Shown: in pieces, positions 16,756-25,026 of the stretch
How positions within the stretch are numbered: position 1 is the stretch's first letter
How the letters are laid out: each line of letters starts with the position of its first letter
Notes under the pieces: model-generated
Databases searched by the model: none
What the model saw: the letters and a program-made list of their open reading frames with translations, nothing else
Told to the model about the DNA's origin: nothing
Position numbers and translations under genes: made by a program
Assembly: GCA_964544475.1 (NCBI GenBank)
Contig: CAZJBS010000015.1
Span: 13,128-77,127 of the forward strand
Source of the DNA: CAZJBS01 sp964544475
GTDB lineage: Bacteria > CLD3 > SB21
Length of the DNA stretch: 64,000 nucleotides
Direction of reading: 5' to 3'

Positions 16756-17871
16756 CTATTTCCAGGAGAACAACCGAAGGCTGCCTTTCAGGCCTACCCA
16801 TAGCACGTAAAAAGGCTGAGTAAAAAACCACGCCATGAATATTCCGGCGGGGAATGGTATTTGCATAAGACGATGACCCGTGAGTGACACGGCCAGATCG
16901 ATAATGAATTTGTTGATCCACCCAAATGCGAACGCAACCAGCACGTGCGGCGAGAATCCACCAAGAAATATTCCTCCGAGCAAAAGACCTGTTAATCCAT
17001 AAACCGCCAGCAAATAGACAAAGAAAACCGGATTAAGGCGTAGCATCATGTCACTATTGGATGCCCAACGCGCCCTTTGTTCAAATAATGATGCCCATGT
17101 CGGCTCGGGCCTGGTCGTGACAAATGTGGCGGGATCGGCCGCAAAAACAATGCGCCATCGGTTCAGCCGGCGAATCTGATGCATCATCAGTACGTCGTCA
17201 CCGGACAGGCGGTGTTTGATCTTGTCAAATCCTCCGGCCGCCAGGAACGCCTCTTTTCGATAGGCCAGATTCTGTCCGCTGGCCGCCATGGGGCGTCCCC
17301 AGTTTGCCGCACCCGCCGCGGCGGCCATCATGGCGGCGAAATCAAAACGTTGCCACCGTTCAAACATCGAAACCGCCTTGATGGACGAAAACCCAATGAC
17401 CAATCCGACGTCCGGTGTGAAATGCTCGACCATATGCGTAAGCCACGTTGGTTGGACGATGCAGTCCGCATCCGTAAAACACAACACACTGCCGCCGGCG
17501 GCGGCAATGCCGGCTTCCAGGGCGTGCTTCTTTCCGGACACGCCATCGGGTTTATCTATGATGTGTATGACCCTTATGCGAGGATGCATCGAAGCCCGGC
17601 GGTCCATCCAGGAGCCCGTTCCGTCGTCGGAACGGTCATCGACCAGAATGATCTCCCACCGATCAGGAGGATAATCCTGAACGACAAGCGAATCCAGAGT
17701 GGTTTCCAGAAATCCCATTTCATTCCGTGCGGCGACAATGACCGAAACGCGCGGTTTGTCTTTCGAACGATTACGGGCCGGAAAAAACAATCCTGTCAAA
17801 AAAAACAAACCGACGGCCATGTAGATGACCAGACATATTCCGTATACAACGAGTACGATCGAGACGGTCAT
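16756..17871 (-). CDS. Glycosyltransferase family 2, membrane-anchored
   Basis: This 371-aa protein has an N-terminal TM helix (residues 5-30), a GT-A catalytic domain (VSVIVAARNE, EIILVDDRSDDGT, nucleotide-binding DADC, acceptor/base region RLSGDDVLM, and QRARW matching the QxxRW motif of processive GT2 enzymes) and three C-terminal TM helices. It should move a sugar from a nucleotide sugar to a growing glycan or lipid acceptor on the cytoplasmic face. Its ATG overlaps the stop of the upstream paralogue at 17868 by 4 nt. Substrate unknown. Confidence 0.9.
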   Translation of the reverse strand: MTVSIVLVVYGICLVIYMAVGLFFLTGLFFPARNRSKDKPRVSVIVAARNEMGFLETTLDSLVVQDYPPDRWEIILVDDRSDDGTGSWMDRRASMHPRIRVIHIIDKPDGVSGKKHALEAGIAAAGGSVLCFTDADCIVQPTWLTHMVEHFTPDVGLVIGFSSIKAVSMFERWQRFDFAAMMAAAAGAANWGRPMAASGQNLAYRKEAFLAAGGFDKIKHRLSGDDVLMMHQIRRLNRWRIVFAADPATFVTTRPEPTWASLFEQRARWASNSDMMLRLNPVFFVYLLAVYGLTGLLLGGIFLGGFSPHVLVAFAFGWINKFIIDLAVSLTGHRLMQIPFPAGIFMAWFFTQPFYVLWVGLKGSLRLFSWK

Positions 17872-19013
17872 TTAGCCGGGCCTCCGGTTGGCTGGAGAGC
17901 GGAGTGCCGCGTTTGTTTCCATTCAAACCGTCCCAACTGGCCCCATAAGCCGAATACCACTACATATAAGGGATGCAAGGCCGCGACAAGTGGAAACGCG
18001 GTCAGGTACGGCCGTACGCGAAATCGTGTGGCAGCGACCGACAAAAAGAGTAACTCCGCTCCCGCCTTGCAAAGCCACGCATACCACGGCTGGTTGTTGC
18101 CAAACCAAACGGTGGCCATCGGCGGATAAACGACCACGGAAACATTGAACACGTAGACGAGGGCCAGTATGGCCACGACGCTCCAGGTGTAATGGCGTCC
18201 CTTCGATGCATGGCGTATTCTCTGATGCATGAATTGACGGAAGGAGGATGGGGATCCGGTCGGTACATGGGCGCCGAAATTGTACGAAATCCGCCAGCGC
18301 GTCTTCCGGACCAGTTGAACCAGCAAATCGTCGTCGCCGGATACAAATCGCGCGATGCGGGAGAATCCACCGACATCATCAAAGGTTTGGCGACGGTACG
18401 CCAGGCTGCGGCCCGTGGCGGTCAGGGGTTTTCCAAAAGCCGCTGAAGAAGCCGCCAGGGCTCCCAGCGCGAGGCCGTCCAGTGCGGCAAAGCGCCCGAG
18501 CAGTGACCACGTTCGTCCGGGCTGTACGGGCGAAAAGCCGATCACCATACCAACTTCGTCCGTAAAAAGCTCGACCGTGGAGCGAATCCAGTTCGGGTCC
18601 GGCCGGCAGTCGGCGTCCGTGCACAAAATGATGTCCCCATTCGATGCGCGAATGCCTGCCGTGATGGCATTCTTTTTGGGCGCCATGTCGGTGGGATTTT
18701 CGGCGATGCGCAGTACGGTCAACCGGCTCAGTCGTTCCTTGAATGATTCGGCGAGTGTGGCGGTGTCGTCGTCGGAGCGGTCGTCAACCACGATGACTTC
18801 AAAACGCGCCGGATCATAGTGCTGTGCCGCCAATGCCTCCAGGCACGCGATAATTTGAGAGGATTCATTGCGGGCCGCCATAATCACGGAAACCAGCGGG
18901 GGAACATCCCGCCGGGTGGCCGGACGATAGGCGGCCAGAGCGCACGACAATACGACCAGCGTTGCGGCGTAAGCGGCCGCCATGGACAACAGCACCAGAT
19001 CGAAGATAAACAA
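17868..19013 (-). CDS. Glycosyltransferase family 2, paralogue of the downstream gene
   Basis: This 381-aa protein has the same plan as its downstream neighbour: TM helix, GT-A core (VSVIMAARNESSQI, FEVIVVDDRSDDDTA, CTDADCRPDP, RFVSGDDDLLVQ, HQRIRHASKG), then C-terminal TM helices. The QxxRW-like motif is altered to QRIRH, which may change activity. The start is TTG at 19013 with AGGTG upstream; the next in-frame ATG (18982) would remove part of the first TM helix. It overlaps the next gene by 4 nt and lies 21 nt after the DUF1517-like gene, so it probably shares its transcript. Confidence 0.85.
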   Translation of the reverse strand: MFIFDLVLLSMAAAYAATLVVLSCALAAYRPATRRDVPPLVSVIMAARNESSQIIACLEALAAQHYDPARFEVIVVDDRSDDDTATLAESFKERLSRLTVLRIAENPTDMAPKKNAITAGIRASNGDIILCTDADCRPDPNWIRSTVELFTDEVGMVIGFSPVQPGRTWSLLGRFAALDGLALGALAASSAAFGKPLTATGRSLAYRRQTFDDVGGFSRIARFVSGDDDLLVQLVRKTRWRISYNFGAHVPTGSPSSFRQFMHQRIRHASKGRHYTWSVVAILALVYVFNVSVVVYPPMATVWFGNNQPWYAWLCKAGAELLFLSVAATRFRVRPYLTAFPLVAALHPLYVVVFGLWGQLGRFEWKQTRHSALQPTGGPAK

Positions 19014-19034
19014 GCAGCACCTGCGGGTTGGTGG

Positions 19035-19670
19035 TCAGGCGATGGGACGCAGATAGTTCCAGCCTTCCGTGTGGAGTTCTTCCCACGATATGCCGTCGGA
19101 TGGACTGCCGGGCATGATGAACACCGCGTCGCCGAGCGAGTATTCGAAATCAACGTAAGGCAGGGCCTTGACGAGCGTGGAGAACGTCGGGCGGCTGAAC
19201 GATTCATTGGCCGGAATCGATTCCACCTGCGAGCGGAAAGTCGCCAGAGCGGTGTCGTTTTCCAACAGGCAGGCGATGCTGACAACGACGTATTGTTTTT
19301 CGCCGGCCATTCTGAACTGTTCATCGATGGTATCGCCAAGTTCTTCCTCTTCGGTGGCCATGCCGCCCTCGATTTCGGCAAGCCAGGCATCGAATTCGGC
19401 CTGGGCCGCTTCCGGATCGAGAATCAAATCCCAGAACGCATAGTCGAAAAACGGCTCCGATTCCAAAAGGACTGCGGACAATCGTTTGTAGTAAGCCCGT
19501 TTCTGCGCGGGTTTTTCTTCGCTGTCGGGTGTTTGGATCACGCGGTACAGTTTTCGGCGCAACGTATCGTCCGACCCGACGTTGATCACGAGTTGCAATC
19601 CGAAGAAGAAACGGTCGCCTTCGGCTTGGCTCTGTCCGAGTATTTTCGATAAGAAACCGCGCCGGTTCAT
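19035..19670 (-). CDS. DUF1517-like protein
   Basis: This 211-aa protein begins MNRRGFLSKILG, without a clear signal peptide. The middle (EKQYVVVSIACLLENDTAL) and the C-terminal half (RSQVESIPANESFSR, LPYVDFEYSLGDAVFIMPGS, GISWEELHTEGWNYLRPI) follow the pattern I know from DUF1517 proteins, which end in 'EYIVVTLLVA ... lr..L..i......LeV.WtP....D.ls..eL...YP.L'. The biochemical role of the family is unknown. It is 7 nt downstream of the lipoprotein at 19678, with GAGG before the ATG, so it is part of the same operon. Confidence 0.6.
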   Translation of the reverse strand: MNRRGFLSKILGQSQAEGDRFFFGLQLVINVGSDDTLRRKLYRVIQTPDSEEKPAQKRAYYKRLSAVLLESEPFFDYAFWDLILDPEAAQAEFDAWLAEIEGGMATEEEELGDTIDEQFRMAGEKQYVVVSIACLLENDTALATFRSQVESIPANESFSRPTFSTLVKALPYVDFEYSLGDAVFIMPGSPSDGISWEELHTEGWNYLRPIA

Positions 19671-19677
19671 GGCCGCC

Positions 19678-20958
19678 TCACGATGAATAACCGCTGCGGC
19701 TGCGGCCGAAAGATCCGGATCGCATGCGCGTCGCGCCGCCGGAACGCGACACCGAAGTGCTCACGCGGCCAAACCCCGACGGTTTCTGTTTGCCAATGCC
19801 GGCGGCCCCGCCGACGCGGCGCGAAGAAAAAACCGTGGGCCGGCGCACAGGCGTATAGTTGGGGCGTTGCACCGGCGGTCGGGTCCGGTCGTACCCCGTC
19901 GGAAATGGTCGATACGAGGACATCATGGCGTAATGCATGAAAAACCACGGCCACAGGGACGGCCCGCCGCCATAATAATACGCGGTCTGTCCGGCGCCGG
20001 TGGTTGCCGCGGTGTCGCCAGTCGCCGATGTGGGGGCGGGCTTCATGAAGTGATTCAACGGAATCATGGATATGGTCAGGCCCTTTTCCCTGTAAAGCGC
20101 GAAGTCGTCGTTGAGGTCGTCGAGTTCATTCTTCTGATATTCGCTGGCGACGGCGTAAAGGACACCGGAAACGCCCAGGGTCTGGAGATTTTCCGCGGTT
20201 GGGACGCGCGCGACATATCGGTTGTCGAATGCATCGCTGGCGTCGGAGTAGGCGTTCAACCGGCGACTGTCCAGGAGAAGAAGCGCCGGGGCGCGATCGG
20301 GCCGCATCGCTGCGCCATTCTGCATTTCCTGTGCATAGTACACCAGGGCGCCAAGGGTATGGTGCGACGGAACCACGCCCAGCGGATGCGGCCAGTTGTC
20401 AAATGTGAGCACCGGTTCCACTATCCCGGCGAGGGCGGCCGCCAGGGCAATGCTTTCCGGGCCAGGCAGATCGCAATACCAAATGACGGTCTCGCTGTTC
20501 TGACTGCGGGCAAGAATATCCTTCAAACCAAGACCGCGCGCATAGGCTTCCTTCATCGCCTCCGAAACCATGGGTCGCACCTGGCTGCGCAATGAACTCT
20601 GCGACAGCGATTGCACGAGCGTCGGCACCACATAGGGCTGGTATCGTGCGTTCCGTGGCTGGTAAGCCCGCAAAAGCGCGACCGGATCCAGGAAGGCGCT
20701 CCAACCGACCGATCCGGTACTGTCGACGGCGGAGGCGTCAGGAAAATTCAGCGTTCGGTCGGTCCCGAAATTCCAGCCCTGCGCCTGCTGCAGATCGAGC
20801 GCATCCGTTTCGACAACGGTTTCGCTGTCGCAGCCGCCCAAGCCGACCATGCTCATGAGAGCGGCAAGCGCGCCGGCTTTTCCCAACCGTTTGTTGGCGT
20901 CGCGCCGTGTGATTCTGTCACGCCACCAGTCGGCGCCAATCGCTTCTTTTTTCTTCAT
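19678..20958 (-). CDS. Tat-like lipoprotein with Rossmann-like domain and DUF1190-like tail
   Basis: I start at ATG 20958 (AAGGTAT upstream), giving 426 aa. The N-terminus has a twin-arginine (ITRRDANKRLGK) before a hydrophobic run ending at a lipobox Cys (MSMVGLGGCDSE), so it is probably a Tat or Sec lipoprotein. Residues 40-310 form an unrecognised alpha/beta domain (VIWYCDLPGPESIALAAAL, APALLLLDSRRLNAY). The C-terminal 110 residues are low complexity: a Gly/Tyr/Trp patch (YYYGGGPSLWPWFFMHYAMM), Pro/Arg, then Gly/Ser/Arg (GFGRVSTSVSRSGG...). This resembles the tail of DUF1190 proteins (E. coli YgiB/YjfM), which are encoded beside the same ATP-grasp enzyme type found 20 nt upstream here. Confidence 0.65.
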   Translation of the reverse strand: MKKKEAIGADWWRDRITRRDANKRLGKAGALAALMSMVGLGGCDSETVVETDALDLQQAQGWNFGTDRTLNFPDASAVDSTGSVGWSAFLDPVALLRAYQPRNARYQPYVVPTLVQSLSQSSLRSQVRPMVSEAMKEAYARGLGLKDILARSQNSETVIWYCDLPGPESIALAAALAGIVEPVLTFDNWPHPLGVVPSHHTLGALVYYAQEMQNGAAMRPDRAPALLLLDSRRLNAYSDASDAFDNRYVARVPTAENLQTLGVSGVLYAVASEYQKNELDDLNDDFALYREKGLTISMIPLNHFMKPAPTSATGDTAATTGAGQTAYYYGGGPSLWPWFFMHYAMMSSYRPFPTGYDRTRPPVQRPNYTPVRRPTVFSSRRVGGAAGIGKQKPSGFGRVSTSVSRSGGATRMRSGSFGRSRSGYSS

Positions 20959-20978
20959 ACATACCTTGCGTTGATGTG

Positions 20979-22217
20979 TCAACAGGATTGATGATGCCGA
21001 ATGTAGGTGGCCGTTGAAATCGCCGTGTGATCCGTGGCGGCGGCCGACCGTCGCGTGTAAATACCGGCCGCCTCGCCGGCTATGACGTACAGACCATGGT
21101 TGGAAATCAAACCTTCCGGGCCGGCGGCAGCATCGAAATATTTCTGGGCAATCCAATGTGGCTGAACGGCCTTCTCGATGGATGCCTGCCAGATGTCGTC
21201 GGACACGTGCGGCCCGATGATCACGTCGTCACCTTCGCAACCATAATCGGTCTTGAGCACCCATTCTATACGCGGGAGTTCACGGCCCCAGGCGTCGGCC
21301 AGGCGGACGGTTTCCGGTATGAACGACCGGATCGTATGCCGGCTCTCCTCTGAAAAGAGGTCCATGTGTTGCCAGAAGAAAGCCAGACTGAGTTTGTTCT
21401 GGGTGAGTACACTGCCGAATGGATTGATCACGACGAGACGGTCACCCAGCACGGCATCCAGTACATACCGTAGCGGACCGTCCAGCGGATCCTCATCCGG
21501 GAAGGGTTCTTCATCGGTCCATACGACGCGGCGCTCGCTCCACCAATCGGTTTTATAATGTCGGAGAAGTACGTCGAGCCTGGTGTCGAAAAGCGCCACG
21601 CCGCGATCCGAACAGGGTCGAAGGTTGTACGGCGATCCCATGACCACACGGCATCCTCTGGATTCCAACCATTCCTGGTACAGGCGAATCATCGACAAAT
21701 CCTCCGGCATCTCCGTCGGATAGACGATGCCTATCGTAGGGTGAAACGGGCCGACCGACTGTACCAGGTTCACAAACCGATGTTCAAGTTCCACATTGGG
21801 GTCGGATACACCGGATGAGGCGTCCAGTAGCAGACGGTTGAGCAGAATGGCCTCGGCCTCACCGCTGGGCGTGTCGGAGTTCATCTCGCACATTCGGAGT
21901 GACCCGTCCCCCAATACGAACAGGTCAAGTCTTGAGATGCCGTGCCACTGGCCTTCCGAAGCGAGCCACATCAGTTTTTGGTACGGAGTAAGATGAAAAA
22001 AGGAATCGAGAAAATCCGGCCGGTTCCACACCATGCGGCAGAGTTCGTCGTAGAGCCGGGCGATGGCCTCCGCGGCCATGGACATGCGCCGATAGGTTCC
22101 GGCGTCCAGGATGACCGGCGTAAGCCCGAATCGTTCGCGGCCTTCAAGCCACGGGTCGCTGATGACGCATGTCCGATACAGCGCGTCCGCCAGTTCGTTG
22201 TAATCTCGATAGGGCAT
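20979..22217 (-). CDS. Glutathionylspermidine synthase-like ATP-grasp enzyme (YgiC/YjfC type)
   Basis: This 412-aa protein follows the C-terminal synthetase domain of glutathionylspermidine synthase: FHLTPYQKLMWLASEG, RLDLFVLGDGSLRMCEMNSDTPSG (the ATP/Mg-binding ExNxxTP-like motif), VLTQNKLSLAFFW, and the ATP-grasp core 'WVLKTDYGCEGDDVIIG', 'WIAQKYFD', 'NHGLYVIAGEAAGIYTR'. The N-terminal amidase of the bifunctional E. coli Gss is missing, as in YgiC and YjfC. The family ligates a carboxylate and an amine using ATP; the substrates of stand-alone members are not settled. It starts 1 nt after the DUF350 stop, a strong sign of coupling. Confidence 0.85.
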   Translation of the reverse strand: MPYRDYNELADALYRTCVISDPWLEGRERFGLTPVILDAGTYRRMSMAAEAIARLYDELCRMVWNRPDFLDSFFHLTPYQKLMWLASEGQWHGISRLDLFVLGDGSLRMCEMNSDTPSGEAEAILLNRLLLDASSGVSDPNVELEHRFVNLVQSVGPFHPTIGIVYPTEMPEDLSMIRLYQEWLESRGCRVVMGSPYNLRPCSDRGVALFDTRLDVLLRHYKTDWWSERRVVWTDEEPFPDEDPLDGPLRYVLDAVLGDRLVVINPFGSVLTQNKLSLAFFWQHMDLFSEESRHTIRSFIPETVRLADAWGRELPRIEWVLKTDYGCEGDDVIIGPHVSDDIWQASIEKAVQPHWIAQKYFDAAAGPEGLISNHGLYVIAGEAAGIYTRRSAAATDHTAISTATYIRHHQSC

Positions 22218-22218
22218 G

Positions 22219-23067
22219 TCAGATCAGCCGGGTGGCAAGGAAGGCGGCGCCCATGTACGTCATGGCTTCCAGAACGCCGGCGCTGAGATTGCGGTCTTTG
22301 CTGATTTCCTCATCCAGGCGGCCGCCATATGGCTTGAATCCTCCGCCGAGGAGAAGTCCCTGGACAAGAAACTGTCGCACCGGGTACATCGCAATCACAA
22401 CCATCATCGACCAGGCATAACTCAAGAGGCTGGATGGATAGTCGACAAATTCACCCCGGATCGAATGACCGACAATAATGGCCACCGCGATCATCAGGCC
22501 CGCGTAACTCAGGGCGGCCGCGGCGTTGCCGTTCAGGATTTCGGCCGTATCGTTGTAAGCGGTCAGGAAGCGGAAAAGATAGGTCACGACGAGCAGGGTA
22601 ATTTGCCCGATTCCAAAGAAGATCAACGCGGTGACGAGCGTGCCGCCGACGCTTTCGCCGGATACGGATGCAGCTATAATCAGCGACGTAGCCACGTAAC
22701 TGCCTGCCGTAACGATGCCCGCGGCGGTATTGCCGCTACGAACGCCCTTCAGAGTTTCGGGTGACAGCAGAAGTTTCAATTCCACGGTACCCACAAACAC
22801 CAGAAAGAGAATGCCGCCGACGCCGTAGAGAAGCGCCGACAGCGCATCCTTCTGCCAAGCGCCGTGTCCGGGTCCGCTCAGTACGTCCGCAGTGATCAAA
22901 AGCACGCCCAGCAGATACCCGGACAGACTGATGCCCAGGGCGGCGTTGTCCTTCGTCGTTAACGCGTCGGTCAGGCGTTCCCGCATGAAAAATTGATTGA
23001 CGAGGCGGGCGATGAAAAGCAGAACCACAACGGCCGCCGCCACAAAACCAATGGTGAACCAGTCCAT
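22219..23067 (-). CDS. DUF350 membrane protein with two tandem repeats
   Basis: From ATG 23067 (AAGAG upstream) the protein is 282 aa with about eight TM helices in two similar halves, each about 130 residues. Each half has a DUF350-type pattern (NAALGISLSGYLLGVLLITAD in the first; NAAAALSYAGLMIAVAIIVG in the second). E. coli YjfL is a single repeat, so this is a fused duplication. The family's function is unknown; it recurs beside YjfC-like ATP-grasp enzymes, as here. The C-terminus ends with ATRLI, directly touching the ATP-grasp gene. A longer start at 23136 lacks supporting signals. Confidence 0.85.
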   Translation of the reverse strand: MDWFTIGFVAAAVVVLLFIARLVNQFFMRERLTDALTTKDNAALGISLSGYLLGVLLITADVLSGPGHGAWQKDALSALLYGVGGILFLVFVGTVELKLLLSPETLKGVRSGNTAAGIVTAGSYVATSLIIAASVSGESVGGTLVTALIFFGIGQITLLVVTYLFRFLTAYNDTAEILNGNAAAALSYAGLMIAVAIIVGHSIRGEFVDYPSSLLSYAWSMMVVIAMYPVRQFLVQGLLLGGGFKPYGGRLDEEISKDRNLSAGVLEAMTYMGAAFLATRLI

Positions 23068-23162
23068 ATCGACGTACTCTTGGGTTGGTTGATTCTTTGT
23101 TCTGCTAAACATACTTCTGTTGTCGGCGAATTTCAAGATGGAATTGAGTCTGCGATGGCGTA

Positions 23163-24101
23163 TCAGACACGGGGCCGCGGTGTTTCAAGAATGTACGTGA
23201 AGCGGCCCGGCCGCAGTTGCAGAGGTTGTCCGGCGGGAAAAATCGTGGCGCCGTCGGCGGCGTGGAGAATCGCCACGGCATAGTGGTTATCGGCCGTCTT
23301 ACGCGTCAACAGAACATCCGGGATTCTCAAACCACGATGCAGGGCAACGGGATAGACCAGCGCACAGTGGTCGGGGATGTCATGGGTTCTTTCCTTTCTG
23401 GCGGTTCCAATGGCGCGAAGCAGCATCGGTACAAACGTGTTGTCTTTTTGTTCCAGCCCTCTTACGTAGCTGGCCGGCCAATGGGATTTCCGTACCACAT
23501 GGCAGTGGGCCGATTCGTCGCGAAGCCGGCGCCCCGGCGAATGTCCGTTCAGGAAATAATAATCGGCGTTGCGATGGGCTTCGACGGTCAAAAGTACGAG
23601 ATCGCTGTCCAGACCGAACATTCGTTTCGACCGGCCGATGAAATTCACATACGGCGTGGTATGCGGCGTACGCTGTCTCTCTGCGACCAGGCTTTGAATA
23701 AGCGGACTGAATGTGGCGAGACCCTTTAGTTGTTCGCGTCCGGCAGGGACATGATCCACGAAAAACCGGGGAGGCAGCGCTGCCAGCATGCTTCCATGAA
23801 AAGGTGTCGCCAGCGTGACAATCCTGTGAAGCCGGTGGTTGTGCATAAACAGATCATACCATTCCGCGATCAGGCCACCCTGGGAATGAGCGAGAATCTG
23901 GAACGGTCCCTGCGGCAGGTGGCGATCGACAAATTCGGCCAGGTCCCCGGCGAGTTTTGGAACGTCCGGTTGATTCCGAAACGTCGGGTAATTGAAAAAC
24001 ACCGTGGGTATTCCGCTGCGTTGCAAGAAGGCGCCAAGTTTGCGCCAGAGCCCGGACACGTCGGCGAAACCGTGTATGAACAGAACCGGAACGGAAGTCA
24101 T
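23163..24101 (-). CDS. Alpha/beta hydrolase (lipase/esterase-like)
   Basis: From ATG 24101 (GGGGAG upstream) this is a 312-aa protein. It starts with the oxyanion-hole strand VPVLFIHGFADVSG, has the nucleophile elbow AHSQGG (Ser near residue 82), and 'TLATPFHGSMLAAL', typical of PGAP1/triacylglycerol-lipase-like hydrolases. The last 80 residues form an extra beta-rich region. No signal peptide is visible, so it is probably cytoplasmic. It lies 95 nt upstream of the DUF350 gene on the same strand and could be the first gene of that transcript. A longer frame to 24347 exists but lacks support. Confidence 0.82.
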   Translation of the reverse strand: MTSVPVLFIHGFADVSGLWRKLGAFLQRSGIPTVFFNYPTFRNQPDVPKLAGDLAEFVDRHLPQGPFQILAHSQGGLIAEWYDLFMHNHRLHRIVTLATPFHGSMLAALPPRFFVDHVPAGREQLKGLATFSPLIQSLVAERQRTPHTTPYVNFIGRSKRMFGLDSDLVLLTVEAHRNADYYFLNGHSPGRRLRDESAHCHVVRKSHWPASYVRGLEQKDNTFVPMLLRAIGTARKERTHDIPDHCALVYPVALHRGLRIPDVLLTRKTADNHYAVAILHAADGATIFPAGQPLQLRPGRFTYILETPRPRV

Positions 24102-24106
24102 TGTGT

Positions 24107-24135
24107 TTGACAACTCCCCAATGGACGTGTATCTT
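24107..24135 (+). promoter_or_regulatory. Consensus sigma-70 promoter for the 24198 hydrolase
   Basis: A perfect TTGACA (24107-24112), a 17-nt spacer and TATCTT (24130-24135) precede the gene by 62 nt; transcription should start near 24142. The -35 begins only a few nt from the start codon of the divergent hydrolase gene (24101). Confidence 0.7.
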
Positions 24136-24197
24136 ATTCGAATCACCGACAATATACGACGATCGCCGATCATTCCCAAACCACAACAGCCACCGTC

Positions 24198-24974
24198 ATG
24201 AGACTCCACTACGCCGACTACGGACGCGACCACGCCACGACGTTGATCATTCTTCACGGCCTGCTCGGTTCCGAACGCAACTGGCACAGCCTGGCACGGG
24301 AACTCGAAAAACGCGTTCATGTGATTGCGCTGGATCTGCGCAATCACGGTCTGTCACCCCACGATGACATTCATACGATCGAGTCGATGCGCATCGATCT
24401 GGAAGAATTTGTGGAAGACCATGCGTTGGACGGTTTCTTCTTGCTTGGGCATTCGATGGGCGGGCACGTGGCGATGGACTACGCCTTCCATCATCCCGGA
24501 CGGTTGCACGGGCTCATCGTGGAAGACATCACACCACGATCTTACGGCACGGGATTGACGAGTATTATTTCAGCGATGATGAATATTGATCTGCCACTAT
24601 TTCATGAAAAGAGGAACGTGGATGCGGCGCTGGCGGTCAATGTGCCCGATCCGGTCGTTCGCCATTTTCTGATGACCAATCTGGTTCGTCATGGGGACCG
24701 TCTCGCCTGGCGGGCCAATCTGCCGGTTCTGATGCATTTTGTACAGAATGACATCCCGCGTTTCAAGGCGGATGAAAAGGCCCGCTTCGAAGGACCGACG
24801 ATGTTCATCGGCGGCCAGAAGTCCGCGTATAATATTGCCGACGAATCGGCCCTTATTCTAAAGCACTTCCCCGGCGCGGAAATCGTCATGGTCGAAAACG
24901 CCCGTCATTGGGTGCATTTCGATGCGAAAGAGACTTTTATCGGGCTGGTGAATGATTTTTGTTCGCTGAAATAA
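24198..24974 (+). CDS. Alpha/beta fold hydrolase (YbfF-like esterase)
   Basis: This 258-aa protein is a canonical alpha/beta hydrolase: oxyanion strand TLIILHGLLGSERNW, DLRNHGLSPHDD, nucleophile elbow GHSMGGHVAMDYA (Ser near residue 96), an acidic residue region near 'GPTMFIGGQKSAYN' and the catalytic His in ENARHWVHFDA. Length and motifs fit the YbfF/acyl-ester hydrolase subgroup. It is cytoplasmic, with no signal peptide. It is transcribed from a consensus promoter at 24107 and ends at the hairpin at 24976. Substrate unknown. Confidence 0.88.
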   Translation: MRLHYADYGRDHATTLIILHGLLGSERNWHSLARELEKRVHVIALDLRNHGLSPHDDIHTIESMRIDLEEFVEDHALDGFFLLGHSMGGHVAMDYAFHHPGRLHGLIVEDITPRSYGTGLTSIISAMMNIDLPLFHEKRNVDAALAVNVPDPVVRHFLMTNLVRHGDRLAWRANLPVLMHFVQNDIPRFKADEKARFEGPTMFIGGQKSAYNIADESALILKHFPGAEIVMVENARHWVHFDAKETFIGLVNDFCSLK

Positions 24975-24975
24975 A

Positions 24976-25005
24976 AAACGGCGGCCGAAATTCGACTCGC
25001 CGTTT
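24976..25005. terminator. Bidirectional terminator between converging genes
   Basis: AAACGGCG (24976-24983) pairs with CGCCGTTT (24998-25005). On the minus strand the stem is followed by TTTTTTATTT, a good T-tract for ending the sorting-domain gene that stops at 25027. On the plus strand it closely follows the hydrolase stop codon. Confidence 0.75.
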
Positions 25006-25026
25006 GGGTTCTGAATAGGGACACTC

